This document shows positions 7,265 through 16,200 of a DNA stretch of 19,297 nucleotides, piece after piece (within the stretch, counting starts at the first letter, position 1; the number at the start of each line of letters is the position of its first letter). Under the pieces are notes generated by a model that did no database searches, was not told the DNA's origin, and was given only the letters and a program-made list of their open reading frames with translations. Source of the DNA: an uncultured bacterium (GTDB taxonomy: Bacteria > Patescibacteriota > Minisyncoccia > Moranbacterales > GWC2-37-73); contig CAIPMZ010000022.1 of the NCBI GenBank assembly GCA_903866285.1, positions 1 to 19,297 of the forward strand, in the 5' to 3' direction. Made by a program: the position numbers and the translations under genes.

Positions 7265-9856
7265 CTATTGCAACGCCACCGAACTCAACCCTTCCTTTGT
7301 CACCACAAACGCCGTTTTGGTTTTTTCATCAACCATGAAAGAAATTCCTTTAGCGAAAACTTCGCTAAAAAATTGGGCGGTGATGTTGCTAGTAGTTTTA
7401 TCGTATTGGATCAGGCGAGAATTTTGGGTGTCGAGGGCGTAGAGCGAAGTTAGCTCGATGGTGGTAAAGAGCTTGTCGAAACGAATTGGAGTGGCTGAAT
7501 TTTCTAGGGTTAAATTGGCTTTCTTGCCTTTGAAAAATTTAATGACCTGACCATTTTGAATCAGGTAAATACTCTCATCAATTGTCATATCGGACGTGCC
7601 AGTAAAAGAGGCAGTTTCTTTGAGCCAATTAGTCTTTTCGCCGAAACCACCGTCGGCCCTAGGGTAGCGGACAATTTGATTGGAAGTTGGGTCAAGAAAA
7701 TAAAGATAGGTTAAATAAGTTCCGATTAATTTGGTCGGCGAGCTAGACGAGAGGGTAATATTATTTTCGGAAAATTTAGCGTTGCTAGTCGTAAAAGAGA
7801 TAAGTTTATTTTGATCAGTCAAGATTAGAACCATCGCAAGGTCAGCCATGTAAGTAGTAGTTACGATGTTGCCAGTATTGACGGGTAGGGTATATTCATT
7901 TTGGGCTTGATTTTTCCAAACCAAGAGACTGGCGTTGGTTGAAGCAATCAGGCTGTCGCCAGCCAGGAGGATACTAGAAAATTTGGAATTTGAAAATAGC
8001 TGCTTAGCGGTACTGCCAAATTTAATATTTTTTTCGCTGGCTAATTTTTCGGCTAGCGAAATTTCAATTTTTGGTAAATTCACAACAGCTACTGGTTTTG
8101 GGCGGTTAAGCCAGTTGTTGATAAACATTGGCGCGACGAAAATTATCAGCAGGGCTAAGATGGTAGCGAATTTTTGTTTAGCCGTTAAGGCTTGAAAAAT
8201 TTTTTTGAATTTAGAAAAATGAGGAAGTAAGCTTGAACCAGCCCGTTTAATTTTCTTAGTTAGGTCACTCGGTAGTTTAAGGGAAGGCTTTTTAATTTTT
8301 TTTAATGGTTGGAGGGCGGAAAGTAAAGTAGCGGTCGATTTTTGTAGCGCATTTTTTAGTTGTTTGGCTGGTTGAACAGCAGGCTCCTGAATAGCCGTTG
8401 GTTGCGTTTTGAGTTGCTGTTGAAACTTTAAAATTTTCTCATCTAGCGTCAGTGGTCTATCGATTGGTAGTGCTGGCACTGAGGGCGCTAATTGTTTTTT
8501 TAAGTCAATGATTTCAGTAAGTTGTTTTTTTTCAACGGCTGGCTTTGGTTGCTCGATAGCTGGCTCAGTATGGGTAGGTTCATTTTTTGCTAAAGCCTTT
8601 TCAATTTCCATTTCCTTAGCCGCTTTTTCCTTGGCTAATTGCGCTAGGCTTTCCGTTTCAAGCTTAAGCGCTTCGGCTTCTTTGGCTTTAGCTAACTGGG
8701 CTAAGCTTTCAGCTTCAATTTTACGCTCCTCGGCTAACTTAGCTTGCTCTGCGCGGTCCTGCGCTTGTTGCTGCTTGCGGATTTCGGCTTTGGCTTTAGC
8801 TTGCTCGGCTCGCTTTTGTAAATTCTTTTTCAATAAAGTAAGATTTCGGCGAGTAGCATTTTTCGTAAAATGCCAACCGTCAGTAAGCTTTTCTGCTACA
8901 AATTCCGAAAAATGTTGAGCCGGATTGAGTTCTTCTGGCGGGGCGACACCTTGAATATAGATGTGGCCAGTCTTTTTGTCCGTATAGTCAGGTGGAGGTA
9001 AAGTTTCTTCGGTCAGTTTAAGATTTTCCTCAACTGATTTAGTGGGAATATTTTTTCCGGGAAAAGCTTTCTCACTGAAAACGTTAATTGCCTCCTCTTG
9101 GAAAGGGATTTCAGTCTCGACTAAAGTTTTGACGACGCAACTTTTTTTAACTTCTTCAAAATCAGTGACGATAGTTGCGATCATTTCCAATTCATTCGAG
9201 AGGGCAGTTTTTAGAAATTGGACAAATTGTGGCTTAGTCAGGCGCTGGAGATTTTTTTGAAGATCGGATAACTTGAGAATATGAAAGATGTCTTCAGAAG
9301 TAATAATGAGCTTATCACTCTTTTCAAGTCTGCCACTGGAAACATTGATAAAAGTTTTAAGCGGATGCGGTTCGCTCTCTTGGGAAGACAGCCCCTCGCT
9401 AATATCCGTTAGCGCTTGCTTACGGTTAAGAAAAATTTTAGCGTTGCCAGCGACCGTAAAATGAACAGAATTTTTTTCGATGACGCAGATGCAAGCGTGT
9501 AGTTTTCCGATCCACTCGACGTTGCCATGCTTGGCGACCTCGGAAAGGGCTAAGTTAACTTTATGCATGGCGCCGTCGAAGCTTTCCGTAACTGACCTTC
9601 TTGGGTTAGCGTAGTATTCTTTTTTAAGGACGGAGGTTAGAAAGTTTACGACGTAAGCTGATTGCCCACCGTATTCCTTAATTTCAAAAAAACCAATCAA
9701 GGTGCCTAGCGGTTTTTGGTAAATATTTTCTGGGGTATACTCAAAAAGCTCGATATAAGGCTTGAGCGAGGGATTATTGATAACCAAAATCGGGGAAATG
9801 TCTTTTTGCAATTCCTTGATTGAGTCTAATTTTTTTTCGGTGTTCTTTGACGGCAT
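7265..9856 (-). CDS. Membrane protein: pseudo-PP2C domain, coiled coil, beta-propeller
   Basis: An 863-residue protein with a four-part layout. Residues 1-235 resemble a PPM/PP2C phosphatase core, but the hallmark aspartates are replaced: GFFEIKEYGG (55-64) where GxFDGHGG is expected, AGNAKIFL (136-143) for GDSRxxL, KLIITSEDI (182-190) for LLLxSDGL, and EMIATIVTDF (224-233) for DNxTxIVV. Catalysis is therefore doubtful. Residues about 342-430 are an Ala/Lys/Glu/Gln-rich coiled coil with ESLAQLAK occurring twice. Residues about 561-580 form a single membrane helix (FATILALLIIFVAPMFI). Residues about 590-863 are beta-rich with spaced repeats (SLYALDTQNSRLIQYDK), consistent with a propeller. The expected topology is phosphatase-like inside, propeller outside, which suggests envelope sensing or scaffolding. 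It is monocistronic. A TATAAT lies 10 nt before the ATG. Confidence 0.85.
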   Translation of the reverse strand: MPSKNTEKKLDSIKELQKDISPILVINNPSLKPYIELFEYTPENIYQKPLGTLIGFFEIKEYGGQSAYVVNFLTSVLKKEYYANPRRSVTESFDGAMHKVNLALSEVAKHGNVEWIGKLHACICVIEKNSVHFTVAGNAKIFLNRKQALTDISEGLSSQESEPHPLKTFINVSSGRLEKSDKLIITSEDIFHILKLSDLQKNLQRLTKPQFVQFLKTALSNELEMIATIVTDFEEVKKSCVVKTLVETEIPFQEEAINVFSEKAFPGKNIPTKSVEENLKLTEETLPPPDYTDKKTGHIYIQGVAPPEELNPAQHFSEFVAEKLTDGWHFTKNATRRNLTLLKKNLQKRAEQAKAKAEIRKQQQAQDRAEQAKLAEERKIEAESLAQLAKAKEAEALKLETESLAQLAKEKAAKEMEIEKALAKNEPTHTEPAIEQPKPAVEKKQLTEIIDLKKQLAPSVPALPIDRPLTLDEKILKFQQQLKTQPTAIQEPAVQPAKQLKNALQKSTATLLSALQPLKKIKKPSLKLPSDLTKKIKRAGSSLLPHFSKFKKIFQALTAKQKFATILALLIIFVAPMFINNWLNRPKPVAVVNLPKIEISLAEKLASEKNIKFGSTAKQLFSNSKFSSILLAGDSLIASTNASLLVWKNQAQNEYTLPVNTGNIVTTTYMADLAMVLILTDQNKLISFTTSNAKFSENNITLSSSSPTKLIGTYLTYLYFLDPTSNQIVRYPRADGGFGEKTNWLKETASFTGTSDMTIDESIYLIQNGQVIKFFKGKKANLTLENSATPIRFDKLFTTIELTSLYALDTQNSRLIQYDKTTSNITAQFFSEVFAKGISFMVDEKTKTAFVVTKEGLSSVALQ

Positions 9857-9865
9857 TTGTTTATC

Positions 9866-9895
9866 ATTATAACACAGATGGCCGGAAAATTCACT
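9866..9895 (-). promoter_or_regulatory. Promoter of the 863-aa gene, probably leaderless
   Basis: On the minus strand TATAAT occupies 9866-9871, with a weak -35 (GTGAAT, 9890-9895) 18 bp upstream. Only 9 nt separate the -10 from the ATG at 9854-9856. A start site 6-7 nt below the -10 would leave an mRNA with almost no 5' leader. Confidence 0.55.
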
Positions 9896-10034
9896 GCCAG
9901 TATTCTCTTATCATAGCTCAAATTTGCTTTTGGTGCAATTTCCTATGGCTCTATACTAAACAGTGTGGTGGATAAATTTAATTTTTATTTCAATAAAGCG
10001 GTATTTAGGTATTCCACACTATGACTAGTGTTAT

Positions 10035-10092
10035 TGTCATCCTGAGCGAAGCAGAATTGCGATAGCAATTCTGCGCAGTCGAAGGATCTGAG
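10035..10092. repeat. Interspersed repeat, copy B, split by a hairpin
   Basis: The left part TGTCATCCTGAGCG and the right part AGTCGAAGGATCTGAG flank a perfect 10-bp hairpin, GCAGAATTGC at 10051-10060 and GCAATTCTGC at 10065-10074 with a GATA loop. The flanks match copy A at 7102-7162. This GTCATCCTGAGCG...GAAGGATCT word is a widespread intergenic repeat in bacteria. Confidence 0.75.
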
Positions 10093-10119
10093 CCCGTATT
10101 TACTCTCTTTAGCGCTAAA

Positions 10120-10160
10120 CTCAGATTCTTCGACTTCGCTACGCTACGCTCAGAATGACA
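10120..10160. repeat. Interspersed repeat, copy C, inverted and without hairpin
   Basis: Read on the minus strand it gives TGTCATTCTGAGCG, a short TAGCGTAGCGAA spacer, then GTCGAAGAATCTGAG. It is the inverted partner of copy B and can pair with it over its ends, with a 27-nt gap between them. In place of the hairpin it has short GTAGC repeats. Confidence 0.75.
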
Positions 10161-10271
10161 AAAACCACCACACGAAATAACAAAGAGCCTTTTCTATCAC
10201 AGGCTAACTGGGTATTTATTATGAGAGCTTAGCTTTGAAATCTTTTTTGCTAGAATATTCCTTTGAACGGG

Positions 10272-10299
10272 TTGCTATTTGGGCTGGGAACTGTATAAT
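10272..10299 (+). promoter_or_regulatory. Promoter of the winged-helix gene
   Basis: TTGCTA at 10272-10277 and TATAAT at 10294-10299 are separated by 16 bp, with TG directly before the -10. The start codon at 10348 is 48 nt below the -10. Confidence 0.6.
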
Positions 10300-10347
10300 A
10301 GAGGTAAAGTTAAGCTTTAAATTTAATTAAATTTTAAAAAAAATGCT

Positions 10348-10953
10348 ATGTCTGAAGTTCTTGAAATGCTCTTTGGTTCTAAAACAAGAGTAAGGGTCTT
10401 GCGTCTTTTTTTACTTAATCCAGAAAGTGAATATAGTGCTAGTGAAGTCGCTAAAAAGAATATGATCTCGATCGCTTCTGTCCGTAAGGAATTAAATGCG
10501 TTGAAAAAAATAAGCTTCATTAAAGAAAAGAGTAAGAAAGGTTTAAAAACCTACTTATTGGATAGTAGTTTTCATTTTTATCCAGAACTAAAAAGTTTAA
10601 TTTCGAAATCAACTGCTTCCCCTGAAAGTAAGAGTCTGGCGCGGCTAAAAGGAATTGGTGAGGTAAAGTTGGCTCTAATAAGCGGAATTTTTTTGAATTA
10701 TCCAAAGAGTAAAGTCGACATGGTTTTAGTGGTAAATAATGTTAGTCGCGGAAAATTGAAAAATTTAATGAGTAGCTTGGAAGCTGAGATTGGGAAGGAA
10801 GTTAGTTTTGCGCTGATGAACAGTGAGGAATTTAAATATCGCTTGGATATGCTTGATCGTTTTCTGCTCGATTTTCTCGAAGGCCCTCATACGGAATTAG
10901 TTGATAAGATTCCAGGACTCAAACGGTTTATCCTAGGACTAAAGAAATACTAG
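10348..10953 (+). CDS. Winged-helix regulator with degenerate nucleotidyltransferase-like domain
   Basis: A 201-residue protein. Residues 1-70 form a winged helix-turn-helix (LEMLFGSKTRVRVLRLFLLN, then a recognition region IASVRKELNALKKISFIKEK with a Lys-rich wing). Residues about 95-165 resemble a nucleotidyltransferase-type fold: KLALISGIFLNYPKSKVDMV followed by LVVNNV. Active nucleotidyltransferases carry GS and DxD here, and those are not evident, so the second domain is probably a ligand or partner module. I recall this two-domain family as common in CPR genomes. It is likely a DNA-binding transcriptional regulator; the target is unknown. It has its own promoter and is divergent from the 863-aa membrane gene, leaving room for control of that gene or of itself. 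A-rich sequence precedes the ATG, without a Shine-Dalgarno. Confidence 0.75.
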   Translation: MSEVLEMLFGSKTRVRVLRLFLLNPESEYSASEVAKKNMISIASVRKELNALKKISFIKEKSKKGLKTYLLDSSFHFYPELKSLISKSTASPESKSLARLKGIGEVKLALISGIFLNYPKSKVDMVLVVNNVSRGKLKNLMSSLEAEIGKEVSFALMNSEEFKYRLDMLDRFLLDFLEGPHTELVDKIPGLKRFILGLKKY

Positions 10954-10973
10954 CAAAATATTACTATATTTTG
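10954..10973. terminator. AT-only stem-loop after the regulator gene, weak terminator candidate
   Basis: CAAAATAT at 10954-10961 and ATATTTTG at 10966-10973 are exact complements around a TACT loop, starting right after the TAG stop. The stem is almost entirely A/T and no T run follows, so termination activity is uncertain. Confidence 0.3.
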
Positions 10974-11023
10974 AAAATACGATAAGAAAAAATCAAAACA
11001 CCATAAACAACCAAAACACAAGC

Positions 11024-11128
11024 ACCAAGCAAATCTCAAATTCAAAGAATCAATAATCAAAAGTTTTGTAGCGTGAAATTTGGTCATTGTAATTTGTTTG
11101 GAATTTGTTTCTAGTTCCTTGGTTATTG
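11024..11128. repeat. Low-complexity imperfect inverted repeat before rmuC
   Basis: The 203-bp spacer upstream of rmuC has an A/C-rich left half and a T/G-rich right half that are loosely complementary. ACCAAG at 11024-11029 matches CTTGGT at 11118-11123, AAATTC at 11038-11043 matches GAATTT at 11101-11106, and CAATAATCAA at 11051-11060 matches TTGGTTATTG at 11119-11128 in 9 of 10. It looks like a decayed member of the CAAATTCCAAA-type intergenic repeats. A weak TATAAA lies at 11140-11145. Confidence 0.4.
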
Positions 11129-11156
11129 CAAGAATTAACTATAAAAAATAAAATAC

Positions 11157-12281
11157 ATGACATCATTTTTCATTTTCTTTATTGTGCTTGGATTGCTTGC
11201 CATGTTGCTCTGGTTGGTTTTTGATTTGAAAAAAAGTGTGGCGCTGGGCTCGGATAAGCGTGAGGAGCGCGATCGGATGGTTTCGATGCAACAGTCGCTG
11301 CAACATATTATGGAAGAAAATCGCGAGCTGCGTAAAGAAATAGATTCGAAACTTTCTCAAACTCATCGGGCTGGTCAAGAGCAAATGAGCCAAACGATTC
11401 GTACGGTACAGGGGATTACGGAGCAGTCAGCTAAACTGATTAGTAATGTGACGGAAAAATTGACGAAGCTGGATGAAACAAATCGCCAAGTCGTTAATTT
11501 TTCAGCCCAACTTCAGAATTTACAAGATATTTTAAAAAATCCAAAACAACGTGGGGTGTTGGGTGAATATTTTCTGGAAGAAACCTTAAAAAATGTCCTG
11601 GGACCGAAATCTTATCAGATGCAATATAAACTTGGGCGAAGCGATAAAAATGATCAGGAACTGATTGTGGATGCCGTAGTTTTCGTGAAAGATAAAATTG
11701 TACCGATTGATTCAAAATTTTCGCTGGAAAATTATGAGCGGATTTTAAATTGTACTGATAGTGCTGAGCGAGAAAAGTTTGAAAAATTATTTAAGCAGGA
11801 TTTAAAAAACCGGATTGATGAAACTTCCAAATATATCCGGCCAGAGATGGGCACCATGGATTTTGCGTTTATGTTTATTCCTTCGGAGGCGATTTATTAT
11901 GATTTGCTTGTCAATAAGGTTGGTGCGGCTCAGATTAACACCCGCGACTTGATTGAGTACGCTTTTCAAGATAAGAAAGTTATTATTGTTTCTCCAACTT
12001 CTTTCTTGGCTTATCTGCAAACAGTTTTGCAAGGGCTCCGGGCTTTTGAAATTGAAGAAAACGCCAAAGAAATCAGAGCCAACGTGGAAAAACTTGGCAA
12101 ACATATTGTGACCTATGAAGAATATCTGAAAAAACTTGGAAATAGTCTTGGCACCACAGTTAATCATTTTAACACTGCCTACAAGGAACTTGGGAAAATT
12201 GACAAAGATATTGCCAAAATTGCCGATAAGGAAAAAACAATTGAACCACTAGTTTTGGAAAGGCCGCATGAGCTTTCATAA
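11157..12281 (+). CDS. rmuC: DNA recombination protein RmuC
   Basis: A 374-residue RmuC family protein, somewhat shorter than the E. coli protein. Residues 1-24 form an N-terminal membrane segment (FFIFFIVLGLLAMLLWLVF). Residues about 30-130 are a coiled coil (REERDRMVSMQQSLQHIMEE and following). The conserved RmuC domain then begins at R132 with RGVLGEYFLEETLKNVLG and continues with VDAVVFVKDKIVPIDSKFSL near 171-190, the restriction-endonuclease-like core, and FMFIPSEAIYYDLL further on. RmuC limits recombination at inverted repeats in E. coli, and homologues have been linked to restriction of foreign DNA. The gene is followed 94 nt later by the dinD/RM/rhuM cassette, but that cassette has its own promoter. 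No Shine-Dalgarno is visible. Confidence 0.93.
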   Translation: MTSFFIFFIVLGLLAMLLWLVFDLKKSVALGSDKREERDRMVSMQQSLQHIMEENRELRKEIDSKLSQTHRAGQEQMSQTIRTVQGITEQSAKLISNVTEKLTKLDETNRQVVNFSAQLQNLQDILKNPKQRGVLGEYFLEETLKNVLGPKSYQMQYKLGRSDKNDQELIVDAVVFVKDKIVPIDSKFSLENYERILNCTDSAEREKFEKLFKQDLKNRIDETSKYIRPEMGTMDFAFMFIPSEAIYYDLLVNKVGAAQINTRDLIEYAFQDKKVIIVSPTSFLAYLQTVLQGLRAFEIEENAKEIRANVEKLGKHIVTYEEYLKKLGNSLGTTVNHFNTAYKELGKIDKDIAKIADKEKTIEPLVLERPHELS

Positions 12282-12313
12282 TGCCAGAAATGGAGAAATT
12301 AAATTATCCACAG

Positions 12314-12341
12314 TTGCCGTTATTGCTTAAGATGATATAAT
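12314..12341 (+). promoter_or_regulatory. Promoter of the dinD/RM/rhuM cassette
   Basis: TTGCCG at 12314-12319 and a consensus TATAAT at 12336-12341 are separated by 16 bp. The start codon of dinD is 34 nt below the -10. Confidence 0.65.
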
Positions 12342-12346
12342 ATCAT
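12332..12346. promoter_or_regulatory. Palindrome covering the -10, possible operator
   Basis: ATGATAT at 12332-12338 and ATATCAT at 12340-12346 form a perfect 7-bp inverted repeat around a single A, exactly over the -10 hexamer. A dimeric repressor bound here would block RNA polymerase. It is not a LexA-type box that I recognise. Confidence 0.45.
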
Positions 12347-12375
12347 TATTAATCACTTTAAGCTCAAATATCGTT

Positions 12376-13194
12376 ATGGCAAAAGAAATTATTATCAATT
12401 CGCTCAATAAGAATTTTGAAAGCATCAGAAGACTTGATGAAAACGGAATTGAATATTGGCAGGCACGAGAATTAATGCTGATCTTGGGATATGAAAAATG
12501 GCAGAATGCAGAAGAAGTAATTTCAAGAGCCGCCAAAGCGTGTCTTAATAGTGATCAGGCTGTGGATAACCATTTTACTGCATTCAGTAAAATGGTAAAC
12601 ATTGGCTTAAATACAGTAAGAAAGGTGCGTGATTGGAAATTGGATAGATATGCTTGCTATTTAATTGCCCAAAATGGAGATCCGAAAAAGCAAGAAATTG
12701 CCATGGCTCAGACTTACTTTGCCATTCAAACGCGCAAGCATGAAATTTTTGAACAATTTTCTGCGGCTGATAAAAGACTTTTTATTCGCGGACAGGTTAC
12801 GGAACATAATAAAAAACTTTTTAGCACAGCGAAAAAGGCAGGCGTCACAAAATTTGGTTCATTTAATGACGCTGGGTATAAAGGTTTGTATGGAATGAAT
12901 CTTGCAGAAATAGAGAACAAGAAACAAATCAAAAAAGGTGAGTTATTGGATAGGGCTGGGACGACGGAACTGGCAGCGAACCTTTTTCGAATTACGCAGA
13001 CTGATGAGAAAATAAAAAATGATAAAATTAAGGGTGATCGTGATGCAACCCAAACTCATTTTATGATTGGCGGAAAAGTGCGTCAAACGATTAAAGACAT
13101 CGGTGGAACTTTGCCCGAGAATTTGCAACCTGAAAAGCATATTAAGGAATTAAAAAAGGAAAAGCAGAAAGCTTTGAAAGGAAATAAAAAATAG
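12376..13194 (+). CDS. dinD: DNA damage-inducible protein D (BRO-N family)
   Basis: A 272-residue DinD homologue, typical in length. Residues about 10-125 are a BRO-N-type domain (FESIRRLDENGIEYWQAREL, then LILGYEKWQNAEEVI). The DinD-specific part follows, with DWKLDRYACYLIAQNGDPKK, an FAIQTRKHEIFEQ helix, and the GVTKFGSFNDAGYKGLYGMN segment. The C-terminus is Lys-rich. E. coli DinD is an SOS-induced protein that inhibits RecA activity in vitro; homologues are frequent on mobile DNA and beside restriction-modification genes. Here it leads a three-gene run with the RM enzyme (45-nt gap) and rhuM. The palindrome over its promoter suggests controlled expression. The leader has no Shine-Dalgarno. 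Confidence 0.92.
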   Translation: MAKEIIINSLNKNFESIRRLDENGIEYWQARELMLILGYEKWQNAEEVISRAAKACLNSDQAVDNHFTAFSKMVNIGLNTVRKVRDWKLDRYACYLIAQNGDPKKQEIAMAQTYFAIQTRKHEIFEQFSAADKRLFIRGQVTEHNKKLFSTAKKAGVTKFGSFNDAGYKGLYGMNLAEIENKKQIKKGELLDRAGTTELAANLFRITQTDEKIKNDKIKGDRDATQTHFMIGGKVRQTIKDIGGTLPENLQPEKHIKELKKEKQKALKGNKK

Positions 13195-13239
13195 GAAATG
13201 ATGAATTTTTAAATTGGACGAAATTATTATTAAAAAAGC

Positions 13240-16200
13240 ATGGCTAATCAAGAAAATATCATAAATTATTTAAGTAAGATTATCGTAACCCTGCAAACTG
13301 GCAGTGCGCGTGAGCATGCTTATCGTCCAGCAATTCACGAACTTTTTGAAAAAATAAAACCAGAACTTAATGCAGTCAATGATCCTGCTCGTTCAGAGCA
13401 TGGTGCGCCTGATTTTATTTTTTTTAAAGGTAGTATTATTGTTGGTTATGCCGAGACGAAGGATGTCGATGTTAATCTCGATAAAGTTGAAAAGGGTGAA
13501 CAAATGAAACGATATTTTGGATATTCAAATTTGATTTTGACAAATTATCTTGAATTTAGGTTTTACAAAAATGGAGAAAGATATGGTGAGTCTATTGCCA
13601 TTGGCGAGTTGAGTGGTGGGGTGATTGTGCCAAAATACGAAAATGCTATTTTGCTTGAAAAAACTATCAAAGATTTTCTTGAATCAAAACCTGAACAAAT
13701 CAAAAGCGGTGAGCGTTTGGCGAAAATAATGGGTGGCAAGGCTCGAAGGATTCGTGAGAATGTTGCCTTGTATGTTTGTGATGAATCCGAGAAAGGTCAG
13801 GACTTGAAAGATGTTTATAATGTGATGAAAAAACTATTGGTGCATGATTTGGATGCAAAGCAATTCGCGGATATGTATGCTCAAACCTTAGTTTACGGTT
13901 TATTTGTGGCTCGTTATCACGATAAAACCCTGGAAACTTTTTCTCGCCAGGAAGCTCAAGATTTAGTGCCAGCTTCAAACCCACTACTTCGACATTTTTT
14001 TGATCACATCGCAGGGCTAAATTTTGACAAACGCTTAGGGTATATTGTGGATGAACTTTGCGAAGTTTTCGCCTCGACAAATGTTCGCACAATTATGGAA
14101 CATTATTATTCACGCACGACGCTTTGGGGTGAAACGAAAGAATCGCCAGATCCGGTCATTCATTTTTATGAAGATTTTTTGAAAGAATATGACAGCGAGC
14201 AAAGAGTGAAGCTCGGAGCTTTCTACACCCCACTTCCTGTGGTGAAATTTATTGTGCGAGGAGTTGATCATTTACTGAAGAAAGAATTTGGACTTGCTCA
14301 GGGCTTGGCGGACACCACCAAAAAAGAATTTGTGCAACAAAAACAAGGGATGAAAGGAAAAGTTCTTTTGCACCAAGTTCAAATTCTTGATCCTGCAACT
14401 GGAACTGGCACTTTTTTGAATGAAGTTGTTAAACACATTCACCAAAGTTTTGAGGGACAACAAGGCAGATGGGAAAAATATGTTGATGATGATTTGCTCC
14501 CGCGTTTGCACGGCTTTGAACTGATGATGGCACCATACACCATCGCACATTTGAAACTTGGGATGACTTTGCGGGATATGGGCTATGAAAAATTTTCCAA
14601 AAGATTGGGGATTTATTTGACCAATTCGCTTGAAGAAGGTTTTAAGGAAAAAGAAAACCTTTTCACTTCGCTCGGGTTTATGAAAAGTGTGGCTGAGGAA
14701 TCGAAAGATGCTTCGATTATCAAAAATGAAAAACCAATCATGGTGGTGATTGGAAATCCGCCATATAGTGGAGTGTCTTCAAATGAAACTGAACACGCCA
14801 ATAATTTGGTGAATAAATACAAGGTTGAACCTGGTGGAAAACAGAAATTGCAAGAACGCAAGCATTGGCTTAATGATGATTATGTGAAATTTATCGCACT
14901 TGCAGAGGACTTGATTGAAAAAAATGGCGAAGGAATTGTTGGTTTTATCACTAATCATGGTTATTTGGATAACCCAACTTTTCGAGGTATGCGTTGGCAC
15001 TTGATGCAAACTTTTGATTCGATGTATGCCTTGGATTTGCATGGAAATTCCAAGAAGAAAGAAGTTGCTCCTGATGGTGGCAAAGATGAAAATGTTTTTA
15101 ATATTCAACAAGGGGTTTCTATAATTTTGGCAGTTAAAAATAGGGAAAAGAAAAAGAAAGGAATTTTGGCAAAAGTTTATCGCAGTGATGTTTGGGGCAC
15201 GAAAGCTCAGAAATTCAAAAAGCTTGATGAGTTGTCAATGGAAAATATCGCTTGGAAACTTTTGGATTCTAGAATGCCCGGACTTGTTTTTGCTGAGGAA
15301 GGTTCGCATGAATTGGAAAAGGAATATGGGAAAGGATTTAGTATTTCGGAACTTTTTATCAAAAGCTCTACGGGGATAGTTACGATGGGGGATGGCTTTA
15401 TTGTTTCAGATAGCAAAGAAGTTTTAGAAAATAGAATCCAGAGATTTTTAGCTGAAAATGTGACTGAAGGTGTTTTGAAAAAAGAATACGATCTTGGAAA
15501 AAATTATGCAAGCTGGATTATTTCGAATAAAAGCAAAATTAAATTTAGTGAAAATAATATAGTAAAAATGGCCTATAGGCCATTTGATGACAGATTCACA
15601 TATTTTGATAGGAATTTAGTTTGGAGGTTGCGAATCGATGTCATGAGGAATTTTATAGAAGGTGAAAATCTTGGGTTTGTTACAGCAAGGAGTAATAAGA
15701 ATTTGTTGCCAGACCATTTCTTTGTTTCGAAATTTATTACCGAAGCAAAACTAGGAGAATCAAGCACTCAGTCTGCTGTTTTCCCGCTTTATATCTTTCA
15801 TTCAGATGGTTCAAAATCAGTTAATTTCAAAGCGGAAATTCTGGAAAGAATAACTAAAAATCTCAAAGGCGAAGTTGCGCCTGAAAATGTGTTGGACTAT
15901 ATTTATGCAGTTTTACACTGCCCAGCTTATCGAGAAAAATTTAAAGAGTTTTTAAAGATTGATTTTCCAAAGTTGCCATATCCCAAAGACAATGAAATTT
16001 TTTGGCAATTGGTTGAAAAGGGAAAGGAATTGCGAGCGCTTCATTTGCTAGAATCTCCCAAGTTAAAGAATTTTATCACAACTTTTCCTGAAAGTGGTTC
16101 GGAGATTGTGGAAAAAATAAAGTTTGAAAATGGCAAAGTTTTTATCAATGAAAAACAATATTTTGGCAACGTGCCAGAAGTGGCTTGGAATTTTTTCATT

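Larger units (their letters stand above)
9963..10173. repeat. Composite inverted-repeat element in the divergent spacer
   Basis: The outer ends are a perfect 9-bp inverted repeat, GTGTGGTGG at 9963-9971 and CCACCACAC at 10165-10173. Inside are two oppositely oriented copies of an interspersed repeat (10035-10092 and 10120-10160). A further CCACACT at 10014-10020 is the complement of 9962-9968. The gene-free spacer 9857-10347 otherwise holds only the two divergent promoters. Confidence 0.55.

Noticed and set aside
13700..14092. 130-aa open frame on the minus strand
   Set aside because: It lies wholly inside the RM enzyme gene, opposite conserved coding sequence, and its translation has no recognisable domain. 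The same applies to 6084-6473 and 18430-18900.
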